NCBI GenBank assembly: GCA_029204225.1
Contig: CM055104.1
Coordinates: forward strand, 21,175,761 to 21,239,760
Direction of reading: 5' to 3'
Length of the DNA: 64,000 nucleotides
Origin: Diphasiastrum complanatum
Taxonomy: Eukaryota; Streptophyta; Lycopodiopsida; Lycopodiales; Lycopodiaceae
Shown here: positions 57,801-64,000 of the stretch, piece after piece
Layout of the letters: each line of letters starts with the position of its first letter
How positions within the stretch are numbered: position 1 is the first letter of the stretch
Program-made: the position numbers and the translations under genes
Notes under the pieces: generated by a model
What the model was told of the DNA's origin: nothing
The model's database searches: none
The model's input: only the letters and a program-made list of their open reading frames with translations

Positions 57801-60800
57801 TCTCCTGTCTAAGTAACTTTAAGACAGTCCTGAGATGCTCCTCATTGTAGGAAATAGAAGCCTAAGGATCCAGAATCTTAACTATTCAATCACACAAAGC
57901 ATTCTCAAAAGAAAGAGAGAGATGGCTAGAAACCCTCTTGTAGAAACTCGTGGACAGCCAAGGAGAATAGGTAGTATTGCATATAGTCCAAGATGACTAT
58001 CTAACTTCATGACTATTGGCTATCCAACTACTTGACTATTGACTATCCAACTTTCTATAAGTTAGATAGAAAGAATAAGGTACCTCCAATATGTCAAGTT
58101 GGGGTACTTAATGTCACAATTAGGCCTAGTGGACCCATGAGTCCCTACCAAGTTAATTTCATACTAACTTAGCTAACTCTGAATTTAGTAGGCCTAATAT
58201 AATAAATGACCATGGTTACACAACTCTCGACCTTTTGGGTCAAAGTAACCTATGATAATGTAAGCAATTCCATTTACATTCCAACACCCTCCTTAAATGG
58301 AAATGCATAACATAACATGAAGTAACTTCTTGAAAGACAAAAATGCAACTTGCTGTCCAAACTTCATGTCGCCAAATAAACTTCGCACCGAAGTAGTCGA
58401 AATCTCATCCCCAATCATGTCCAACATTTAAAAGGAAAAGAATGCGTAATAATGAAGCATCAAGTTGAAGGGTGAGGATTTGCATGCTCCATCCGGAGTA
58501 GGGAACTCGGCAATAAGTCAAAACATGGACATTGGAGTTGGCTGAATTGTGGCACGTAAGGTTTGGGCATGTCAACTTTGCAAGTTTGAAGAAGCTGAAG
58601 ACATTTTAATATGGTAGAAGACATTCCTACTATTGAGCAGCCGGAAGGGCATGTATGCGAGGGGTGCATACTTGGAAAGTTCCAAAGGAAACCTTTTCCA
58701 ATTGATGGAACTATAAGGGTTCTTGATAAATTTGATTTGGTTCATAGTGATGGTTGTGGTCCAATGAGGACCGAGTCCATTGGAAAGTGCATCTATTTTG
58801 TGACTTTTATTGATGACTTTTCCCGTTTTACATGGATCTATCCTATGAAGGCTAAATCGGAAGTTTTTCAACGTTTCAAAGATTTTCTAGCAATGGTGGA
58901 AAATCAGTTTGGGCATTCTTTGAAGACCCGACGCACCGATCGAGGAGGGGAATACATTGAGAATACGTTCGGTGCATTTATTCGAGAAAAGGGAATTCTA
59001 CATCAAATGACAACTCCTACGCTCAACAAATGGTGTTGCCGAGCGAAAGAATCGCACACTTATGGAGATGGCCCATTGCATGCTCGAAGCAAAGGGGCTG
59101 CCTCACAAGTTTTGGGCTGAAGCGGTTATAACGGCATCATACATAAGCAATCGTTGTCCTACTAAAGCATTGAAAGTATTAACTCCTTATGAAGTTTGGT
59201 ATGGAAAGAAGCCTACAATCTCTCACTTTCGCATTTTTGGTTGTACGGCTTATGCTTTTGTTCCAAATAAACTTCGTACAAAGCTTGAGGATAAAGGAGT
59301 TAAATGCATTTTTGTTGGCAATAGTAGTGAAATTCTTTTGTTGACTATAGTAGTGAAAGCAAAGGCTATAGGCTGTTCAATTTGAGCACTAACAAGATTA
59401 TTGTTAGTCGTGATGTGCATTTTGATGAAAAGAATTCATTGGATGTGGCCCCAACTCATATCTTGAAGGGGGACAGCCCACATAGTGTGAACGTTGAAGT
59501 TTTTCCAGATTTGGTACCATCTTCTAATGCTGGAGATAAGGGGCAGCAATCAACCAGTTTCGACCTGCCCAACACCTCATCAAGTTTAGAGCCTAATGTT
59601 CATCAAGAACCGCCCATTGTTGCTCATAATCAGCATGCAGGAACTGTTGGACAGCAAGGACCAGTTTTGGAAGATCTTGGACAGCCAAGTGTGGTGTCGG
59701 AGGATCTTGGACAGCAAATTGTAAGAAGAGACATGGCTGTTGGACAGCCCAAAACAGTCCCACGGTGGCTGTTGTCGACTTTGCGGGACAGCAAAGTAAG
59801 TTCATTTTATGATGGAAAGACACGTGCCTCTACAAAATTTGTGGACTACGCTGATTTTTCAGATTTTGCTCTTACATCTCATGGAGATGTTGCAAAAGAA
59901 CCTGTTTTCTATGAGCAGGCCAAGGGAGTAAAATGTTGGGAGGATGCGATGCAAGATGAGTATGACTCACTTATGAAGAACCAGATTTGGGTTCTTGTTG
60001 ATCTTCCTCATGGGAAGAAGGCAATTGGTTCTAAATGGGTATACAAAATCAAGTGTAAGGCAGATGGTACCATTGAAAGGTACAAGGCAAGGCTCGTTGC
60101 CAAAGGCTATGCTCAGCAAAAGGGGATTGATTATGAGGAGACTTTTTCTCCTACAGCTCGGATGACTGTTGTGAGGGTAGTAACCTCTTTGGCTGCCCAC
60201 TTTGGTTGGCGTTTGCGGCAACTTGACATAAAGACAACATTCCTCAATGGTGATCTCAATGAGGAAGTGTACCTTCAACAACCTGCTGGTTTTTTGGTTG
60301 AATGCCAAGAAGATAAAGTTTGTCTTCTCAAGAAGGCACTTTATGGATTGAAGCAAGCTCCGAGGATGTGGTATCAAAAGATACATGCCTACTTTTGTGA
60401 TCGAGAGTTTACTAGTTAGTACTGATGAGACATAAGCAGTGCTGTTTGGCTAAGATTTTTTGTTTACTAAATTCAATATTATTGTTTTGACTTAGATCCT
60501 TTGACTTTTTGAGTTGCTCGTATATTGTTTCTAAGCTTTACCTTATGCAATCACTGAGTTCTCTATATAAATTTGTGAAATTGGATATATTCTAATTTCA
60601 CAAATAGATATAGTATGAATAGGAAGCAGCGATATCTATTCAATAGCTTATTTTGATTACTATTGAGTTCTTTGTAGGAGACTTATTGCTCTTCTTTGTA
60701 GGGGATTAAGTATTGACTATATTTGATGTTCTTTCAATATTCTTAGTTGGAAAATGCGATTTCTTTCATCTTCATGATCTAATTAGGATGTTTCTACTAA

Positions 60801-61471
60801 ATTCCCTTCAGTCTTTAATCTCTTTTTGAGCATGAAGTCCAATCTCTTGGTTGTTTCAAACACCATACTATTTTTTCAAGCAGAGCTGTGTGATCCTCAG
60901 AACTTAAATGTCTTTCTTTCCGATGGAGCTTCAAATACAAAACTATGAATGTAGATGACCATATTTTGCATTTATAGGTCCAATTCCCATACTTTTGGCA
61001 TGACAAGGTCTTATGGTTAAACCGTGATGAGTTTTGCTGCAGGGCCATGCTAGGTCTTTGAAGTTATTTGAAGAGGGAAGGCTGAAAAAAATGCTTAACA
61101 GTGATGGTGAGGAAGAGGAAGAAGCTGAAACTCATGCAGAGCGCCATGTTCGAACAATTGCATTGTTGGAGGTTTGTACCAAAAGCAAATATATCTTAAT
61201 TTTGCTTTTCTACATTCATTTTCTTGACTTATTCATTATGCTAGTGATGATTTTTGACTTGTTCAATGTGTGGTTGATGAAGCATTGTTTAAGAGTGAAG
61301 AGGTGGTCGACTGCTTGTCTAATGTCATGTTATAATCAATTTAAACGAACTTACTGTTTTCCCTTTGAGGCTTGAGAGCGAATTGTTTATGATTCCTTAT
61401 CTATACAGGCAACGACTTTTTCTCATCGGTTTTATGAAGACGTATGCAAGATAAGAGTAGACATAAATTAG
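51726..61471 (+). CDS. single C2H2 (JAZ/U1-type) zinc-finger protein, rRNA-processing-related family, spliced
   Basis: Exons 51726-51873, 52233-52353, 56193-56505 and 61043-61171 join in phase with GT-AG borders. A possible fifth exon at 61409-61471 gives 257 codons in total. The product starts [18 protein letters not shown], continues with a Ser/Asp/Glu-rich acidic region (residues 20-85), then basic [11 protein letters not shown], then a zinc finger C173-X2-C176-X13-H190-X5-H196 and the conserved-looking [26 protein letters not shown]. This order resembles plant proteins annotated as rRNA-processing-related (At5g61330-like, from memory). A nucleolar RNA-binding role is inferred. An in-frame ATG exists at 51660, but the intervening residues are hydrophobic and unlike the family. 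Introns 2 (3.8 kb) and 3 (4.5 kb) are full of mobile-element remnants. Relatives end in a Lys/Arg-rich tail not seen in exon 5, so the true 3' end may lie elsewhere. Confidence 0.75.
52233..52353 (+). CDS. zinc-finger gene exon 2
   Basis: The acceptor GGGTTTCAG|AG completes a Glu codon. The exon encodes [20 protein letters not shown] followed by an acidic run. The donor AGCAG|GTCATT leaves two bases that become Arg with exon 3. Confidence 0.75.
53022..54230 (-). pseudogene. hAT transposase remnant in intron 2 of the zinc-finger gene
   Basis: The minus strand reads [22 protein letters not shown] (about 54030-53960), then after frame changes [25 protein letters not shown] (about 53750) and [14 protein letters not shown], with a stop, then [21 protein letters not shown] (about 53625-53560). 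The last part matches the hAT dimerisation domain (LAxRILSQxxSxSxxERNWS). An acidic tail follows to about 53022. The RNase H-like catalytic half and BED finger are not visible, and I found no terminal inverted repeats. Confidence 0.75.
54380..54680 (+). pseudogene. gypsy integrase C-terminal/chromodomain-like fragment
   Basis: The plus strand reads [19 protein letters not shown], then a degraded stretch and [15 protein letters not shown], then a purine-rich GAATAAGGGGGGAAG (about 54665-54680) that could be a polypurine tract. This is the 3' end of a plant gypsy pol. No LTR could be confirmed after it. Confidence 0.65.
55500..55740 (-). pseudogene. gypsy integrase core fragment
   Basis: The minus strand reads [33 protein letters not shown] and [17 protein letters not shown], matching the plant gypsy integrase core (the D in the DRDTRF block is present as DRNTRF). 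It is short and isolated. Confidence 0.7.
56193..56505 (+). CDS. zinc-finger gene exon 3 (first half of the finger)
   Basis: The acceptor TCGTTCAG|G joins [21 protein letters not shown] basic patch (KKKKGRG) and an acidic helix precede [24 protein letters not shown], which contributes both Cys and the first His. The donor is AAG|GTAATT, phase 0. Confidence 0.85.
56640..57845 (-). pseudogene. gypsy RT end joined to integrase, RNase H deleted
   Basis: From the right: [23 protein letters not shown] and [19 protein letters not shown] (RT end, 57845-57700), [14 protein letters not shown], then almost at once [23 protein letters not shown] (integrase, about 57540). The rest of RNase H and the integrase zinc domain are missing. 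The integrase continues [40 protein letters not shown] and the C-terminal [23 protein letters not shown] to about 56640. It belongs to the same family as 22763-26616 and is cut at 57845 by a copia LTR. Confidence 0.9.
57846..58286 (-). repeat. copia 3' LTR inserted in the gypsy
   Basis: It runs TGTAGGAAAT to TTCCAACA (441 bp) and shares the CTCGACCTTTTGGGTCAAAG block with the LTRs of the 18025-21832 element. On its right a purine tract on the minus strand (TTTAAGGAGGG) marks it as a minus-oriented 3' LTR. The partner LTR and a matching target duplication are not in the window. Confidence 0.8.
58287..58490 (-). other. copia 3' untranslated tail (minus)
   Basis: This begins with the polypurine tract (58287-58297) and continues as non-coding internal sequence until plus-strand pol begins. 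The orientation switch near 58490 marks a rearrangement. Confidence 0.55.
58500..60415 (+). pseudogene. copia pre-integrase to RT fragment, sister copy of 18545-21330
   Basis: The plus strand reads [19 protein letters not shown] (GAG-pre-integrase, about 58555), [47 protein letters not shown] and [16 protein letters not shown]. It then breaks at the ERKNR box, exactly as in the 18-21 kb copy. It shifts again after CIFVGNSSE, also in the same place, and resumes with [15 protein letters not shown] and RT to [15 protein letters not shown] and [18 protein letters not shown] at 60415. YVDD and RNase H are lost. A few residues differ from the sister copy (HSDV to HSDG, GGKY to GGEY). Confidence 0.92.
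60416..61042. other. intron 3 remainder of the zinc-finger gene
   Basis: AT-rich with no coding signal. It ends in the exon 4 acceptor. Confidence 0.5.
61043..61171 (+). CDS. zinc-finger gene exon 4 (second half of the finger)
   Basis: The acceptor TTTGCTGCAG|GGC starts [20 protein letters not shown], which supplies the last zinc-ligand His. [17 protein letters not shown] follows. The donor is GAG|GTTTGT, phase 0. Confidence 0.85.
61409..61471 (+). CDS. zinc-finger gene possible exon 5
   Basis: The acceptor CTATACAG|GCA is in phase and gives 20 codons to TAG. The sequence ([17 protein letters not shown]) does not resemble the basic tail expected of the family, so this may be a cryptic end. 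Confidence 0.3.
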   Translation, partial: ATTFSHRFYEDVCKIRVDIN

Positions 61472-62500
61472 AGACCTGATGACAATTTTCCAACAATGAT
61501 CATGACAGAAATGAAAGTAGTTGCTTTACAAGCTCTCCTCTTCTTCATCAAAGAAGCTACAAACCCTAATAAAAAAGGCTGCTAATGAATGAAACAGAAG
61601 TCTATCTCTAGCTTTCTAGAGTCTCCTCACCCTATTTTAGGAACTTTTACATCTCATCTTCTTGGGCAGCTTTTAGAGGTAGAGTTTAGGAAGGGACTCT
61701 TCTAGAGCTCTACACCCTATTGGAAGGTTGCCCACCAAAATTAGGCTTGATCCCTTTAATGATTGACCTGATCAACCCAAATTGGACTCTTAAGCATAAT
61801 ATATGTTATTAGAGGGCCAAAGATGCTTTTAGTGAAGTTCCAACTCAAAATAGAATTATTAGTGTCCCAAGTCCAACCAAATACAACTAGTATGACCCCG
61901 AGAGATATGACAATCATAATGCAAGGCTTCAAGTGTATATGTCCTTGGCTCTCTCCCGCATACAAAAGTTCTATTGACAATGTTTGTGAAAACATTTAAG
62001 TCATTGAATGGTTGCAACGTTGCAACAACATGGCGGGCTTTGTCCTTTTAACAAATTATCAATTAAAACATAAATAGGCTGTTGTTTGGCTTAGCAATAA
62101 TAGGGTGTCCTTTCTAGTGGTCATTGCAGTTTATGGTGTCATTGGTTATGCGTAAGTCCTACATGAATAATAGCAGTCATTAGAAAGGAAATGAATCTAC
62201 ATCTCATCATTGCAAAGCCTCATGGGGGCCCATAGCCTCATGGGGGCCCATGAAAAATGGTCAGAGGCTAACATGAAAAATGCCATGTGCACATATTGAA
62301 GCAGGAAGCTGCAAATGATATGCGACTAGTCTTAATTTCTCAAGAATCACATGAAGGCCATAATAACAAGGAGTTAGCTTCTTTAGTTGTGATTTCCTAC
62401 GATAGGAGCTTGTGTATTGGGAAAGTATTCAAGGCAATTTTTTGCACCTAGTACTCATCATGCTAGTCATATCTTGGAGTTGATTCTTTTGGGGTCCTAC
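61472..62500. other. 1 kb without recognisable genes
   Basis: Nothing supported. A short tandem GCCTCATGGGGGCCCAT repeat occurs at about 62217-62250. Confidence 0.4.
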
Positions 62501-62504
62501 TCAA

Positions 62505-62745
62505 ACGAAGTACGTTGGTGGTGGTTCTCACTCTATTTCCTTCATTGATGACTTCTCATGCAAAGTGTGGGTTTACTTTTTGAATTCTGTCGTTGATTTC
62601 AAGAATCTCGTTGAGAAGCAATCATCTGAACATGTAAAAGTGTTAAGAATTGACCATAGTGGTTAGTTCAACTCTACAAAGTTTGATACTTATTGTCATG
62701 AGAGTGGATTAAAGAGACAATTGACAGCTTCTTATAGGCCTTTCG
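62505..62745 (+). pseudogene. copia integrase core fragment
   Basis: The plus strand reads FIDDFSCKVWVYFLNSVVDFKNLVEKQ, VKVLRIDHSG, a stop, FNSTKFDTYCHESGLKRQLT and ASYRP. These match the D-containing blocks of copia integrase, with the GGE motif degraded. The fragment is short and truncated on both sides. Confidence 0.7.
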
Positions 62746-62791
62746 CTTTCCAAGTTTCCATGGACCCTTGGCTTTCCAAGTTCTCATGAGT

Positions 62792-62806
62792 CATTGTATA
62801 GCTATA
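62792..62806. repeat. 15 bp target duplication (left copy)
   Basis: CATTGTATAGCTATA, identical to 62892-62906, flanks the tRNA-like insert. Confidence 0.85.
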
Positions 62807-62891
62807 CCCAAGGGAGTTGGCTCAATTGGTTAGCTTGACATCCAAAGTTTCTTTGGTCTCAAGTTCGAGCCTTCCCTTGGAAACCAAGAAA
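62807..62891 (+). mobile_element. short tRNA-like (SINE-type) insertion with 15 bp target duplication
   Basis: The 85 bp insert has a polymerase III box A-like TGGCTCAATTGG (62818-62829) and a box B-like AGTTCGAGCC (62862-62871), spaced as in tRNA-derived SINE heads. Its ends can pair (CCAAGGGA near the start, TTCCCTTGG near 62872-62880) and an A-rich end (CCAAGAAA) follows. It is flanked by identical CATTGTATAGCTATA at 62792-62806 and 62892-62906. It is too degenerate for a functional tRNA. The SINE assignment is inference from box order and the long target duplication. Confidence 0.65.
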
Positions 62892-62906
62892 CATTGTATA
62901 GCTATA
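62892..62906. repeat. 15 bp target duplication (right copy)
   Basis: CATTGTATAGCTATA, identical to 62792-62806. Confidence 0.85.
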
Positions 62907-63044
62907 TATCATTCTTCATTGGGTATTCATTCATTGTACCATCAACTATTGCTTATTGATACATTCAACTATTGCAATCTTCTTCTCTCGTGTTTTCTCT
63001 TGCTTTATGCTTGAATGCTATTAGCCTAAGTGTAGATTACAACG

Positions 63045-63056
63045 TGGTATCAGAGC
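63045..63056 (+). other. primer binding site after a partial LTR
   Basis: TGGTATCAGAGC follows TGTAGATTACAACG. The upstream 62892-63041 stretch, with its CTCTCGTGTTTTCTCTTGC, looks like the end of a copia LTR. The LTR start could not be fixed. Confidence 0.65.
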
Positions 63057-63527
63057 AAGTCATGATCCATGTCCATTTGTAGGGATCCAATGGGAGTTTT
63101 TAGATCTAAGAAATTGCATTATTTGAGAGAGAAATCAGCATCGAGCCTCCATTTTGATAGGCCTCCATCCATACTTGTCAAATAAGCTTGAGTTTTGGAT
63201 CTTTCCGAAGGTCTTGGCACAAGCTATCTTCTCAACACAGAAGAGATTATTGGAGTTTTGGGGGCTGTTGTGTAGGTTTTTAGTTGCTGGTTTTGGCCGC
63301 TAGACAAGGAGAACATCGTCTAGTTTGTTCTCTTTTGTTTTCTTCATTGGAAACTTTGCTATCTGATTGTAGTTTCAAGTTTGATTTTCAGCAATCAATG
63401 TAGCTTTCATTATGGCCAAGCATATTGTAGATAGATTGATTTCACACATCCATCGAGCCAAGACTTCGAAGAGGCTTGGACCATTTCGGAAAAATCTTTT
63501 CTAAACCTTTTACTTGGGAGAGGAGAG
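63057..63527 (+). other. retroelement leader-like sequence and polypurine tract
   Basis: No coding signal. It ends in TTGGGAGAGGAGAG (63514-63527), a good polypurine tract just before the next LTR start. Confidence 0.35.
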
Positions 63528-63921
63528 TGTTATATCTTATCTTACAAGGCTAAAGAAATGCGGGACCAACTCAGTGGAAGGACATGGAGCAGGAAATTGT
63601 TTGGGTGCACGTGTCAATGTCCTATTGGTGCGATGCGACCATTTGTTATAGACTCACTAATGTGTGCAGTGTGCACAATTGATGCGTGTCGATGGTTTGG
63701 CTGTGACCATGTTGGAGGTGATCCCACTTGTACCATGTATACAAAGGTGGATCTCCAAATGAAGAGCTTGTCCCACGGGATTAGATGAGATCGATATCTT
63801 AGCCTCCAAATGTATGTGTGTGAGGGTTGAAGGTAGCATGCGTTGGTTTGGGTGGAAATCGAGCATTTGTTACCTGATTGTGTCCTTACCTTGGTTGATT
63901 TTGACGATGGGATTTTTAACA
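63528..63921 (+). repeat. putative LTR (394 bp)
   Basis: It runs TGTTATATC to TTTTTAACA with TGTTA/TAACA ends. A polypurine tract precedes it and a degenerate primer site follows it. No 5 bp target duplication is present. Confidence 0.5.
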
Positions 63922-63923
63922 TT

Positions 63924-63936
63924 TGATATTAGAGCC
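63924..63936 (+). other. degenerate Met-tRNA-type primer site
   Basis: TGATATTAGAGCC differs from TGGTATCAGAGCC at two positions, both C-to-T/G-to-A type. It lies two bases after the LTR end. Confidence 0.5.
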
Positions 63937-64000
63937 GTTGATCATCGTGTTTAAGGTGCAATCGTTCTAACTCTATTTTGGTTGGCTTAAACTTCATGAT

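Noticed and set aside
61409-61471. Secure last exon of the zinc-finger gene
   Set aside because: It is in phase but the residues do not resemble the family end, so it is kept only as a low-confidence feature.
62807-62891. A functional tRNA gene
   Set aside because: Box A and B are present, but T-stem and anticodon-stem pairing is poor and the flanking 15 bp duplication indicates retroposition.
63045-63921. A TRIM (terminal-repeat retrotransposon in miniature) between primer site and LTR
   Set aside because: The LTR ends before the primer site at 63045 and the LTR at 63528-63921 do not match each other, and there is no target duplication.

Overview
This is a window of nuclear DNA from a land plant with a large, transposon-rich genome. 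Two findings point that way. The decayed Ty1/copia, Ty3/gypsy, LINE and hAT elements are of plant type, with initiator-Met or Asp tRNA primer sites. The two spliced host genes also look plant-like, and their introns run to 2-8 kb and are packed with mobile elements. I cannot name the species. The loose intron structure and the layered old insertions would fit a gymnosperm or a fern, but that is inference. There are no bacterial-type operons, CRISPR arrays or functional rRNA/tRNA genes.

Host genes. The minus-strand gene from 45267 down to about 32040 is the plant METTL16 orthologue (FIONA1/FIO1 family), the methyltransferase that puts m6A on U6 snRNA. Seven exons join in phase to about 514 codons, with the SAM-binding GTGA motif and the NPPF catalytic motif intact. 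The plus-strand gene from 51726 to at least 61171 encodes a small acidic/basic protein with one CX2CX13HX5H zinc finger, similar to plant proteins annotated as rRNA-processing-related. The two genes diverge from a 6.5 kb spacer. That spacer holds GA microsatellites, a fragment resembling a LINE ORF1, a tandem array with a 0.56 kb unit and a short GC-rich island.

Mobile elements, left to right: a minus copia with its RT region replaced by foreign sequence (1-2670); a gypsy gag remnant with a tRNA-Asp primer site and LTR (2780-5049); two oppositely oriented copia fragments (5050-7345); a minus copia with a YVGD active site (8755-11825); a LINE fragment (11826-12740); a minus copia fragment (13390-14350); a complete-ended but gag-less copia with TSD TACAC (18025-21832); a minus gypsy with gag, RT, primer site and LTR (22763-26616); and a LINE RT remnant (29100-30110). 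A complete-ended copia with TSD ACAAC (36960-41993) sits antisense in METTL16 intron 2. A hAT transposase remnant and gypsy scraps (53022-55735) lie in intron 2 of the zinc-finger gene. Its intron 3 carries a gypsy fragment, a copia LTR and an inverted copia fragment (56640-60415). Copia scraps, a tRNA-like 85 bp insertion with a 15 bp target duplication, and LTR pieces fill 62500-64000.

No autonomous transposable element survives in the window. The most informative signals are the clean insertion footprints, the two dispersed copia copies that share the same frame-breaking lesions, the repeated W-box motifs in an intronic LTR, and the host exons that can still be assembled across this debris.
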